Part shown: piece after piece, positions 1 through 7,098 of the stretch
Layout of the letters: each line of letters starts with the position of its first letter
How positions within the stretch are numbered: position 1 is the first letter of the stretch
Assembly (NCBI GenBank): GCA_041987265.1
Contig: JBHIWT010000108.1
Span: 1 to 11,515 of the forward strand
Length of the DNA stretch: 11,515 nt
Source: IH12 sp041987265
Lineage (GTDB): Bacteria; Pseudomonadota; Alphaproteobacteria; Caulobacterales; Hyphomonadaceae
Direction: 5' to 3'
The notes under the pieces: generated by a model
What the model was told of the DNA's origin: nothing
Seen by the model: the letters and a program-made list of their open reading frames with translations, nothing else
Database searches by the model: none
Made by a program: the position numbers and the translations under genes

Positions 1-785
1 ACCGTAAACTGATACAGCAATTCGTCTGGACCCAGCAGATGCAGCCGCTCGACAACCCTGGAGTCCGCCCCGACCGCGATCACGCCCCAGGGAAAGCCGC
101 TCGCAAACGGCGTGAGGTTAAGCGTCTCGACAACAAGGTCATCCCCGTCCCAGCGCGCAATCGAGTCGCCATACCTCGACGCCGTCACCTTCGGCCTCGG
201 CGCGCCATTGATCCTCAACTCGCGCAGGTCCCCGCCCTCATCGGAATAGATCAGTACATGGTCGGCTGTCTGAACCAACCGTCGCGCATTCCAGGACGGC
301 ACCTGATAAAGCGGCGCATTCCCAGTCCCTGTCAGACAACGTTCGAAAGGCGGACGGCCCTCCGGCCCATCGAGCCCCCAGTCGCCCGAAGCGATCCTGA
401 TGCGTTCCTTGCCGGCTTCGCTCAGCGGCAGTTTTCCGTCATCCGGCAGCGTCACAAGTGACGTGCGCCACTCGCCGCCCACTTTCAGCAGCTCCTGATT
501 GTCTGCAGCGATCGCATCCGGATCGATATCCGCATCCAGTTCCGCCGATCTCAGGAACTCATAGATTTCAAGCGCGACAACCGCGGCGCCCTCATCGTCC
601 ACCACAAGCGGCCCACCCCCGGGGCGCTCCATCGTCGTCAGGCCACGCGACGTCCATGATCCAGAAAAATCCGGCCTCCCCTCGAACGTACGTGGAATGT
701 CGTCGGCGACCGCGGACTGTGCGCTGGCGCTTACGGCCCCGCAGACTGCAACCAGGCCGGACAGAAACAGTGTCGCCAGTCTCAT
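1..785 (-). CDS. Exported protein of unknown function, partial (C-terminus off the left edge)
   Basis: The reading frame is open from an ATG at 785 to the left edge of the window, giving 261 residues without a stop. A GGAGGGG ribosome binding site lies about 6 nt before the ATG. Residues 1-22 look like a Sec signal peptide, with a basic start, a hydrophobic core and Ala-Ser-Ala before the likely cut at Gln23. Cys15 is preceded by Val, so this is not a good lipobox. The mature part has a PDFSGSW segment at 38-44, a single Cys at 150, a 'VPSWNARRLVQTADHVLIY' stretch at 162-180 and a 'WDGDDLVVET' stretch at 212-221, with 'VVERLHLLGPDELLYQFTV' at the edge. This pattern recalls a large family of uncharacterised exported proteins in Proteobacteria and Acidobacteria. 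I know of no function for it. It lies 65 nt downstream of the VOC gene on the same strand and may share its transcript, although its own strong ribosome binding site means it need not. Confidence 0.8.
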   Translation of the reverse strand, partial: MRLATLFLSGLVAVCGAVSASAQSAVADDIPRTFEGRPDFSGSWTSRGLTTMERPGGGPLVVDDEGAAVVALEIYEFLRSAELDADIDPDAIAADNQELLKVGGEWRTSLVTLPDDGKLPLSEAGKERIRIASGDWGLDGPEGRPPFERCLTGTGNAPLYQVPSWNARRLVQTADHVLIYSDEGGDLRELRINGAPRPKVTASRYGDSIARWDGDDLVVETLNLTPFASGFPWGVIAVGADSRVVERLHLLGPDELLYQFT

Positions 786-842
786 CGGTGTCCCCTCCGA
801 CAAAAGAGGTTTGCTAGCACACCTTGCGCACACGCCGAAACG

Positions 843-854
843 TTGACGCGTCAA
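843..854. repeat. Perfect 12-bp palindrome TTGACGCGTCAA at the end of the VOC gene
   Basis: The sequence TTGACGCGTCAA is its own reverse complement and includes the VOC stop codon (TGA, complement of 851-853). It has no unpaired loop and no following T-run, so it is not a terminator. It could be a dimer-binding operator for the exported-protein gene starting at 785, about 58 nt downstream on the minus strand, or it may be chance. Confidence 0.3.
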
Positions 855-1261
855 TTGTCCTCAGGTTCGTGACAGACGATGCAGATCTTGTTGCCGTCCG
901 GATCGCGGAAGTACGCGCCGTAATAGTGCGGATGATATTGCGGGCGCAGCGATGGCGCGCCTTCGTCCGCCCCGCCGTTCGCGATCGCATACGCGTGCGC
1001 CGCATCCACGATCGCCCGGCGCTCCACCATCAGCGCCACCATCTGCCCGTTGCCAGCATCATGCGCCCTGCCGTCGAATGGCCCCATTACCGCCAGGAAC
1101 GGCCGCCCTCCCGCAGGTCCGCCCGGCGTCGCCCACAGCTTCCACGGCACCGCCTCCTCCTTGCGCCGCACTGGCAGGCCAAGGATGTCCTCCATCAACG
1201 GCTCCCAGAACGCCATCGCGCGCGGGAAGTCGTTCGTGCCGATGGTGATGTGCGAGAGCAC
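851..1261 (-). CDS. VOC-superfamily (glyoxalase/dioxygenase fold) protein
   Basis: This small protein of 136 residues has the length and pattern of a single-domain vicinal oxygen chelate protein. The beta-alpha-beta start 'LSHITIGTNDFPRAMAFW' holds a His at position 4, the usual first metal ligand. The C-terminal strand reads 'YFRDPDGNKICIVCHEP', matching the family's DPDGNxIE pattern. In related proteins the position after NKI is normally Glu, a metal ligand, and a GNGxH segment supplies a His. Here those positions are Cys and Gln (GNGQM), so metal binding may be altered or lost. The start codon is GTG, 3 nt after the trpB stop and in the same frame (TAG-GCA-GTG), so translation is probably coupled to trpB. 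The substrate is unknown. Family assignment is firm; activity is inferred at best. Confidence 0.85.
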   Translation of the reverse strand: MLSHITIGTNDFPRAMAFWEPLMEDILGLPVRRKEEAVPWKLWATPGGPAGGRPFLAVMGPFDGRAHDAGNGQMVALMVERRAIVDAAHAYAIANGGADEGAPSLRPQYHPHYYGAYFRDPDGNKICIVCHEPEDN

Positions 1262-1264
1262 TGC

Positions 1265-2488
1265 CTAGATCCCAACCCCCAACCGCTCCGCCACGGAGAA
1301 GATGTCCTTATCCCCCCGGCCGCACAGGTTCATCACGATGAGCCCGTCCTTGCCGAGTTCCTTCGCCACATCCCCCACACGCGCCAGCGCATGCGATGGC
1401 TCCAGCGCCGGGATGATGCCTTCGAGTTTCGTGCACAACTGGAACGCCTCCAGCGCCTCCTCGTCCGTGCACGTGCGATACTCCGCGCGACCCGTCTCGT
1501 GGAGGAAGGCGTGCTCGGGACCGATGCCCGGATAATCCAGTCCTGCGGAAATCGAGTGCGCGTCGATGATCTGGCCATCCTTGTCCTGCAGCAGATAGGT
1601 GCGGTTGCCATGCAGGATGCCCGGCTCTCCGCCGGTCAGACTCGCAGCATGCTCGCCCGTCTCCACGCCATGCCCGCCGGCCTCGACCCCGATCAGCTTG
1701 ACGCCCTCATCCTCGAGGAAGGGATGGAACAGCCCGATCGCATTCGAGCCGCCACCGATGCAGGCGACCACGGCGTCCGGCAGACGCCCTTCTGCCTCAA
1801 GTATCTGCTCGCGCGCTTCCCTGCCGATCACGCTCTGAAAATCGCGCACGAGCTCCGGATAGGGATGCGGCCCCGCCGCCGTGCCGATGACGTAGAACGT
1901 GTTCGACACGTTGGTCACCCAGTCGCGCAACGCCTCGTTCATCGCATCCTTCAGCGTACCGGTCCCCGACTCCACCGGCACGATCTCGGCGCCCAGAAGC
2001 TTCATCCGGAAGACGTTCGGCTTCTGGCGCTCGACATCCGTCTTGCCCATGAACACCACGCACGGCAGGCCGAAGCGCGCGCACACCGTCGCAGTCGCCA
2101 CGCCATGCTGTCCTGCGCCGGTCTCGGCGATGATGCGCGTCTTGCCCATGCGCCGCGCCAGCAACACCTGGCCGATGCAATTGTTGATCTTGTGTGCGCC
2201 GGTGTGATTCAGCTCGTCGCGCTTGAAGTAGATTTTCGCGCCGCCGAAATGCTCGGTCATCCGCTCGGCGAAATACATCGGGCTCGGTCGACCGACATAG
2301 TGCTTCAACAGCCAGTCGAACTCGTCGCGAAACGCCGGGTCGGCCTTGGCCGCGCGGTATTCCCGCTCCAGGTCCAACACCAGAGGCATCAGCGTCTCGG
2401 CGACATACCTGCCGCCGAAATCGCCGAAGCGTCCGTTTTCATCGGGCCATTGCGCCCAGGAATTGGAGAGTGTCTGCGTGTCGGTCAT
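1265..2488 (-). CDS. trpB: Tryptophan synthase beta chain
   Basis: TrpB condenses indole with L-serine to make L-tryptophan, using pyridoxal phosphate, in the cytoplasmic TrpA2B2 complex. The 407-residue length is normal for the family. The PLP-binding lysine is Lys100 in 'LNHTGAHKINN' (Lys87 in Salmonella). The catalytic Glu122 lies 22 residues later in 'AETGAGQHG' (Glu109 in Salmonella). The cofactor-phosphate loop GGGSN is at 245-249. The N-terminal 'FGDFGGRYVAETLMP' is diagnostic. The start is an ATG with only a weak TGGA five bases upstream. In most alphaproteobacteria trpB sits between trpF and trpA. Here no trpF is seen upstream and a VOC gene follows directly. TrpA is presumably encoded elsewhere, since TrpB normally receives its indole from TrpA. 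Identification is very secure. Confidence 0.98.
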   Translation of the reverse strand: MTDTQTLSNSWAQWPDENGRFGDFGGRYVAETLMPLVLDLEREYRAAKADPAFRDEFDWLLKHYVGRPSPMYFAERMTEHFGGAKIYFKRDELNHTGAHKINNCIGQVLLARRMGKTRIIAETGAGQHGVATATVCARFGLPCVVFMGKTDVERQKPNVFRMKLLGAEIVPVESGTGTLKDAMNEALRDWVTNVSNTFYVIGTAAGPHPYPELVRDFQSVIGREAREQILEAEGRLPDAVVACIGGGSNAIGLFHPFLEDEGVKLIGVEAGGHGVETGEHAASLTGGEPGILHGNRTYLLQDKDGQIIDAHSISAGLDYPGIGPEHAFLHETGRAEYRTCTDEEALEAFQLCTKLEGIIPALEPSHALARVGDVAKELGKDGLIVMNLCGRGDKDIFSVAERLGVGI

Positions 2489-2830
2489 GGCGTTCCAATA
2501 GACCGGGCGCGCGCGGCCTCCAATAGGTCAAGTCCGCCGCCACGCTCGAACACGCCCGAGCAAAAAGGTACCGCCAGGCCCGAACGAAGTTCGGTGGAGT
2601 ATTGACGCCGGTTTACCATGATCCGCGCGACCCGGCCCCGGCGGCGATGCGAAAACACCTGCGCCGCAGCCGTTTTCGCTCTGGTCGCGTCTCGCACATA
2701 TCCGGTTAACCCTGCCGAGATTGCGTGAATTTTCATGTGTTTTCAGCGCCCAATCGAACGCCCCCCTCACCCCGAAGCACTATGACTGTGCCTCATGGGC
2801 GCAGCATCTTTGCGTCCCGAGGGGAACGAC
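2489..2830. other. Divergent intergenic region between trpB and the autotransporter gene
   Basis: About 340 bases without a convincing gene. Short minus-strand frames exist, one of them (2485-2736) overlapping the trpB start by ATGA, but none has a ribosome binding site or recognisable product. The region holds a long imperfect hairpin (2649-2679), a direct repeat of TCCAATAG (2494-2501 and 2519-2526, 25 bp apart) just before trpB, and a GGTTAACC palindrome near 2702-2709. Promoters for both flanking genes should lie here, but I could not pick a -35/-10 pair with confidence on either strand. Confidence 0.6.
2649..2679. repeat. Long imperfect hairpin in the trpB/autotransporter intergenic region
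   Basis: GCGAAAAC (2649-2656) is exactly complementary to GTTTTCGC (2672-2679). Inside it, after a 2x2 mismatch, CTGC (2659-2662) pairs with GCAG (2666-2669) around a 3-nt loop. The result is an 8-bp plus 4-bp stem. No T-run follows on either strand, so it does not look like a simple terminator. It lies about 160 nt upstream of trpB and 150 nt upstream of the protease gene, where it could be an operator or a leader-RNA structure. Confidence 0.5.
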
Positions 2831-5731
2831 ATGAGACTGCCTTCAAGGCTCCGGGAAACCGTCGCCGCCAGCGCCATTGTTGCGTGTCTGGCCGCCGCGC
2901 CCATCGCCAGCGCACAGACTGCCAATGGCGAGGACGGCAGCGAAGCCAGTATCGTCGAGCCCTATTGGGGGGACATCGCCGCATTCTGGGGAGACATCGC
3001 GGCGTTTGAGGGCGGCGTGAATCCGTTCTGGGGCGACATTGCAGCTTTCTGGGGAGACATCGCTGCGTTCGAAGGCGACATCAGCCCCTATTGGGGAGAC
3101 ATTGCTGCGTTCTGGGGCGACATCGCCGCATTCGAAGACGGCGTGCACCCGTTCTGGGGAGACATTGCTGCATTCTGGGGTGACCCGGAGAGCTTCGATG
3201 GAAGCATCGCGCCGCTATGGGGCGACATCGCCGCGTTCTGGGGTGACATTGCAGCCTTTGAAGATGACCCGGAAACCTTCTACGCGCTGCAGGGCAAGTT
3301 CCACGAACTGGTCGCGCGTTCCGAAGCCTTTTGGGGCGATGCGGTAACCGCCGAAACCGGCAAGTCCTTTATCGACGGCTTCGCCGCCGGCGTGTTCGCG
3401 AAGCACGGCATCGATCTCAAGGATCCCTCGACCTTCGAAGGCTTTTCGAATGTCGAGAAAGCCCGCTTCTTCTTCGACTGGTATGACGGCCTGATGTCCT
3501 TCTCCGGTCGCGACCATGTCGACCACTGGATGGGAACGGCGAACTGGACTCCAGCGATGACGCAGGAGCGCGGCTCGGGCGAGGAAACCGTCATCGGCGT
3601 GATCGACTTCAACTTCGCCGCCGATTCCGATCTCTACGACAATGTCGTCCGCAGCGGCGGAACCAGCGATGAAAATGAAGGCCATGGCACCGCGGTCGCC
3701 AGCCTTCTGGTCGCCAGTCATGACGGAAACGGCGTAATGGGCATCGCGCCCCGCGCCAGCGTCGTCGCCTACGATCCGTTTGACGAATCCGGCACGGCGA
3801 GCTGGGACGACATCGTCGATGGACTCCACCTCGTCACCTCCAGCGGCGCGCATGTCGTCAACATGTCGCTCGGCGTGCCTGGCGCCACGTTGCACGAAGG
3901 CTGGGCCGACCTTTACTCGCGCGCAGACATCGCGCTCCTGGCTTCAAACACGCTGTTCGTCCACGCTGCGGGCAACGAAGGCCTTGAGCAGACCCACGAC
4001 ATCGACTGGAATCATCTGTTCGACCCATCCATGCTGGTTGTCGGCTCTGTCGGCCCCACCGGCGTGATCTCGCCGTTCTCCAACACGCCGGGCGAAGCTT
4101 GCCTGCTGAATAGCGGCGTCTGCTACGAAGAGAACAAGCTCAAATACCGTTTCCTCGTGGCGCCGGGCGAATGGATCCTGGTTTCCGACGGCAAGGGCGC
4201 GGTCACCCGCCGCTCCGGAACGTCCTTCGCCGCGCCGATCGTTTCCGGCGCGATTGCGCTGCAGTTCGATCGTTGGAGCTGGCTGACCGATCACCCCGAT
4301 CAGGTCGTCAACATCATCCTGTCGACCGCTACTGATCTGGGCGACCCCGGCGTCGACGGCGTTTATGGCCACGGCCTGCTGAATATCGGCCGGTCGCTGG
4401 AACCGCTGGATGAGGACAACCTCTACATTCTGTCCCCGACGGGCAACAAGGACCCGCTCAATGCTGTGTCCAGCGCTGAGCAGCTTCTCTGGAACGCAAC
4501 CGACGGTGAAATCACCGCATTCGAAGATATCGGCGACACCTATCGCGACTTCTCGGTGCCGCTGAACACCGTTCTCGCCGGCACGACGATGACAGCTTCG
4601 TCTACAGCCGATGCGTTGGAAACCTATGTGGACGACACGGTTGGCGGCCTCGTCAACAACCTGCTCGGCGGTCTGGGCGGCGGCAAAGGCAAGAAACGGC
4701 GTGGCCTGTTCCTCGCAGAAGGCGCGATGCCGAACGAGATGGGCTGGGACATGTCCTTTGCTCTGGCGCCGTCTTCGGCAAATCTCGTCGGCGTCGATAA
4801 TGAACTGCCCTACGCTGGCGAAGTCTCGATCACGTCGCTGTCCAACGTCACCATGCGTTTCGGCGCGGGCATGGGCGCGATGTCGCTCGCAGGCCAGCGC
4901 GGCTTTTCAAACGAGAGCTTCAATCCCTATACGGGCGGCGCCAATCCGGTATTGGGCCTCGCGTCCGGCGGCGCCTTCGGCAAGTTCGAATTCCCGCTGC
5001 AGCCCGGCCTGCGTTTCGATGTCGGGATGAGCCAGCGCACGTTCGAGAACGACCGCGTGATGCCGTTCTCCGGCGAAGTGCTCGCCCTCCACCAGACAGT
5101 GAAGCCGTACGAAGCGAAGGCGGCGAACCTGTCGCTGGTGAAGGACCTTGGCGAGCGCGTGTCGCTCAACGCCGGCTACACCTATCTCACCGAGGCTCAG
5201 GGGCTCCTTGGCGTCCAGTCGTTGAACCCCAGCACGTTCAACGAGGGCGCACAGGCGGACGCTGCGAGCATCGGCATGGACTGGTCGCTCAGCGATCGCA
5301 TCACGTTCTCCAGCTCGGCGACCCTTGGGCGCACACGCACGCAGAACACACGCCAGCAATTGCTGACAGTCGGAGAGAATGGCGTCACGACCAGCGCATT
5401 CGAAGCCGCCATGTCATTTACCGGCGTGTTCGATGGCGATGACGCTGCGCGCATCGCGCTGATCCAGCCCATGCATGTCGAGACGGGCGGCCTCAACATC
5501 TCCAGTAGCGAAGTCGTCGACCGGCAAACCGGCCAGCTAGGCGAGACCGTCACGTTCACGCCGATCGATGGCCAGGCTCGCAAGCTCGCGCTCGAAGCCG
5601 TCTATGCTCGCTCCACGTTCAACGGCCGCGGCCAGGTGTCCGCGTTCGTGCGCGGCGAGGCGAATACGGCAGTGGGACATGGCGGCGACACCGTCCAGAT
5701 GATCGGCGGCGCTCTTTCCATCGGCTTCTAG
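2831..5731 (+). CDS. S8 (subtilisin-family) autotransporter serine protease with N-terminal WGDIAAF repeats
   Basis: This predicted surface or secreted protease has 966 residues. The ATG at 2831 is preferred over the in-frame ATG at 2795 because it has a GAGGGG site 7 nt upstream and begins directly with a signal peptide (residues 1-28, Ala-Ser-Ala before Gln29). Domains in order: signal peptide; five 21-residue repeats at 45-149; a linker with one more FWGD at 167-170; a subtilisin domain from about 250 to 510; a linker ending in a Gly-rich stretch and Lys621-Lys-Arg-Arg; and a C-terminal autotransporter beta-barrel ending in 'GGALSIGF'. The catalytic triad is complete: Asp259 in 'GVIDFNF', His285 in 'EGHGTAVAS' and Ser465 in 'SGTSFAAP'. 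Asn382 in 'AAGNEG' is the oxyanion-hole residue. Cys424 and Cys431 could form a small disulfide loop. The barrel should sit in the outer membrane and present the protease outside. The gene stands alone, with a terminator after it. The protease-autotransporter call is secure; the target and the role of the repeats are unknown. Confidence 0.93.
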   Translation: MRLPSRLRETVAASAIVACLAAAPIASAQTANGEDGSEASIVEPYWGDIAAFWGDIAAFEGGVNPFWGDIAAFWGDIAAFEGDISPYWGDIAAFWGDIAAFEDGVHPFWGDIAAFWGDPESFDGSIAPLWGDIAAFWGDIAAFEDDPETFYALQGKFHELVARSEAFWGDAVTAETGKSFIDGFAAGVFAKHGIDLKDPSTFEGFSNVEKARFFFDWYDGLMSFSGRDHVDHWMGTANWTPAMTQERGSGEETVIGVIDFNFAADSDLYDNVVRSGGTSDENEGHGTAVASLLVASHDGNGVMGIAPRASVVAYDPFDESGTASWDDIVDGLHLVTSSGAHVVNMSLGVPGATLHEGWADLYSRADIALLASNTLFVHAAGNEGLEQTHDIDWNHLFDPSMLVVGSVGPTGVISPFSNTPGEACLLNSGVCYEENKLKYRFLVAPGEWILVSDGKGAVTRRSGTSFAAPIVSGAIALQFDRWSWLTDHPDQVVNIILSTATDLGDPGVDGVYGHGLLNIGRSLEPLDEDNLYILSPTGNKDPLNAVSSAEQLLWNATDGEITAFEDIGDTYRDFSVPLNTVLAGTTMTASSTADALETYVDDTVGGLVNNLLGGLGGGKGKKRRGLFLAEGAMPNEMGWDMSFALAPSSANLVGVDNELPYAGEVSITSLSNVTMRFGAGMGAMSLAGQRGFSNESFNPYTGGANPVLGLASGGAFGKFEFPLQPGLRFDVGMSQRTFENDRVMPFSGEVLALHQTVKPYEAKAANLSLVKDLGERVSLNAGYTYLTEAQGLLGVQSLNPSTFNEGAQADAASIGMDWSLSDRITFSSSATLGRTRTQNTRQQLLTVGENGVTTSAFEAAMSFTGVFDGDDAARIALIQPMHVETGGLNISSSEVVDRQTGQLGETVTFTPIDGQARKLALEAVYARSTFNGRGQVSAFVRGEANTAVGHGGDTVQMIGGALSIGF
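2963..3277 (+). repeat. Five tandem 63-bp units encoding (F/Y)WGDIAA heptad repeats
   Basis: Five exact-length units of 63 bp encode residues 45-149 of the protease. Each unit is three heptads: two of the form (Y/F)WGDIAA and a third of the form FE-x-x-(V/I)-x-P. The first residue of successive units is Tyr, Phe, Tyr, Phe, Leu. In unit 4 the second heptad has decayed to FWGDPES, and in unit 5 the third ends in DDPET. Copies differ mostly at third codon positions (for example GGG, GGA, GGC and GGT for the glycine of WGD), so the amino-acid sequence is kept more closely than the DNA. The length is an intact multiple of three and no frame is broken. Confidence 0.95.
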
Positions 5732-5756
5732 AAACCGTTCACCACGGAAGCCAACT

Positions 5757-5788
5757 GGCCCTCGGTTCAAGCCGGGGGCCTTTTCTCT
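5757..5788 (+). terminator. Intrinsic terminator after the autotransporter gene
   Basis: GGCCCTCGG (5757-5765) pairs over 9 bp, with one T-G pair, with CCGGGGGCC (5772-5780) around the 6-nt loop TTCAAG. A T-rich tail, TTTTCTCTT, follows. It lies 25 nt after the stop codon and before the convergent PepSY gene. On the minus strand no T-run follows the stem, so it mainly serves the plus strand. Confidence 0.85.
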
Positions 5789-5798
5789 TGGGCGGAGA

Positions 5799-7061
5799 TC
5801 ACATCACGACCGGCGCCAGAACCAGCGGCAGCAACACCAGCCCCAGCGCCAGCCAGCGGCCCCAGCCCATCGCCAGCCATGCATCGCGCACGCCGCCAAA
5901 ACGCTGCGGCGACCAGCCCGCCTCCTTACGGATCCGCATCGCGTAGATCGCAATGCCGGTCATCGACAGCGCGCTCAGCGCCGCACCGAACACGAACCAG
6001 ATCGCCTTCGTCCAGTACCCGCCGAACGTGCCGAAATGCAGCGGGTCGGCCGCCTCGGCGATGCGCTGGTGTGCGCTCAGCGCGGTCGGGTCGGTCTGGC
6101 TCAGCAACGCGCCCGTCACCGGATCGATCCGCACTGTATTGGCGCGCGGGCGCACCAGGATCGCGCGCGTGTCCTCGCCGCGAACCTGGAAGAACGGCAG
6201 GGCCTCTGTCGGCCAGAACACCATGGTCGGCCGGAAGTCCGGACTGTGCGCTGCAAGCCGCTTCATTCCGATATCCAGCGCCTCGTTCGGCGTCGCCGCC
6301 GCCGCGTTCAACCCGGCCGTTCCATCTTCAATCCCGGTCTGCTCAAGGAAAGTCGTGGGCGCCGCCGCCCCTGTCTGCTCGGCGAGATACCAGAAGCTGG
6401 TCGCGATGATCACGACGACGAACCATAGCGACCACACGCCCATGATCCGGTGGGCATCGCCGATCCATGCGCGCGCCGTCTTCCCTTTCGGCAGCCTCGC
6501 AAAGCCGCGCCACCATTTCTTGTAGACCTTGAACGAGGTCACCAGCGAGACCAGCAACAACAGCGCCGCCACCGATACGATCATCACGCCCCACTTCACC
6601 GGCAGCATCAGGTGACGATGGGTGCTCCGCAGAAACCGCTGTATGCCCAGCCATCCGCCCTCGCCCGTCACCTCGCCGGTTCGCGGATGCACATAGACAT
6701 GGGTAAAGCCGGCCCCGTCTGCGTTCTCCAGATAGGCGTCGAAGGTCGCAGCCGGATGAACCGGCGCCATCAAAAGATGCAGCCGCCGCTCCGGCGCCAT
6801 CGCTTGGATCGCGCTCCCCGCCTCGCCGAAGCCGACGCGCTCGGCCACAGGCGTGGGCGCCGCCCACATCGCCGGCCGCGTCAGCCAGTCCATCTCATAG
6901 GAAAACACCGCCAACGTGCCGGTCAGCAGCACGAAGGAGAGGAACAGCGACACCTGCAGCCCCGCCCACCGGTGTACGACCCACCACAGGCTGCGCCGCT
7001 TGCCGGGCCTTGCCTCTCGCACCGCAACGCCCGATGGCAGACGATCCGCCGCTTGCCCCAC
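5799..7061 (-). CDS. PepSY-domain inner-membrane protein (PepSY_TM family)
   Basis: This integral membrane protein belongs to the PepSY-associated TM family, often found with iron or haem uptake and sometimes acting in flavin- or haem-linked electron transfer. The frame is open from a TTG at 7079, but the GTG at 7061 is the better start: GGAG lies 6 nt upstream, and the TTG falls inside an inverted repeat and only about 10 nt from the likely transcription start. From GTG the product is 420 residues. The first membrane helix follows the family motif 'WWVVHRWAGLQ' near residues 26-36. Later helices follow 'HRHLMLPVKWG', 'DAHRIMGVWSLWF' and 'YWTKAIWFVFG', and a short hydrophobic tail ends the protein. 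His residues beside the helices (HRW, HRH, HRIMG, PLHFG) are the conserved set expected to bind haem or metal. A periplasmic loop of about 130 residues lies between helices 3 and 4. No receptor or siderophore gene is adjacent, so the substrate is not known. Confidence 0.88.
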   Translation of the reverse strand: MGQAADRLPSGVAVREARPGKRRSLWWVVHRWAGLQVSLFLSFVLLTGTLAVFSYEMDWLTRPAMWAAPTPVAERVGFGEAGSAIQAMAPERRLHLLMAPVHPAATFDAYLENADGAGFTHVYVHPRTGEVTGEGGWLGIQRFLRSTHRHLMLPVKWGVMIVSVAALLLLVSLVTSFKVYKKWWRGFARLPKGKTARAWIGDAHRIMGVWSLWFVVVIIATSFWYLAEQTGAAAPTTFLEQTGIEDGTAGLNAAAATPNEALDIGMKRLAAHSPDFRPTMVFWPTEALPFFQVRGEDTRAILVRPRANTVRIDPVTGALLSQTDPTALSAHQRIAEAADPLHFGTFGGYWTKAIWFVFGAALSALSMTGIAIYAMRIRKEAGWSPQRFGGVRDAWLAMGWGRWLALGLVLLPLVLAPVVM

Positions 7062-7071
7062 CGCCTTCTCC

Positions 7072-7098
7072 ACATGCAATTAGGAATGCGTTGCATGT
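7072..7098. promoter_or_regulatory. Inverted repeat ACATGCAA-N11-TTGCATGT, candidate operator
   Basis: ACATGCAA (7072-7079) and TTGCATGT (7091-7098) are exact inverted copies 11 bp apart. The right arm covers nearly all of the putative -10 hexamer of the PepSY promoter and the left arm ends just before the ribosome binding site. A repressor bound here would block transcription. The TGCAA/TTGCA core resembles sites of Fur-type regulators in alphaproteobacteria, which would suit an iron-linked PepSY gene. That link is inference. Confidence 0.4.

Noticed and set aside
824..2605. A 593-codon open frame on the plus strand opposite trpB and the VOC gene
   Set aside because: It is Arg- and His-rich, with no domain, and is antisense to the unmistakable trpB. 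Long antisense frames are common in GC-rich coding DNA.
2702..2709. GGTTAACC as a CtrA cell-cycle regulator site
   Set aside because: Only a half-site resembles the TTAACCAT or TTAA-N7-TTAA patterns. There is no second half at the right spacing.
2485..2736. Minus-strand frame overlapping the trpB start by ATGA, as trpF often does; its end 'CSGVFERGGGLDLLEAARA' faintly recalls the TrpF C-terminus
   Set aside because: No TrpF motif precedes it, there is no ribosome binding site, and the resemblance rests on a handful of residues. A trpF remnant is possible but not supported.
2795..2830. Upstream ATG as the start of the autotransporter
   Set aside because: It has no ribosome binding site and would place 12 extra residues before a normal signal peptide. 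The ATG at 2831 has a good site.
2963..3277. Tandem repeats considered as a CRISPR or non-coding satellite
   Set aside because: The units are contiguous, in frame, exact multiples of three and conserved at protein level. There are no spacers.
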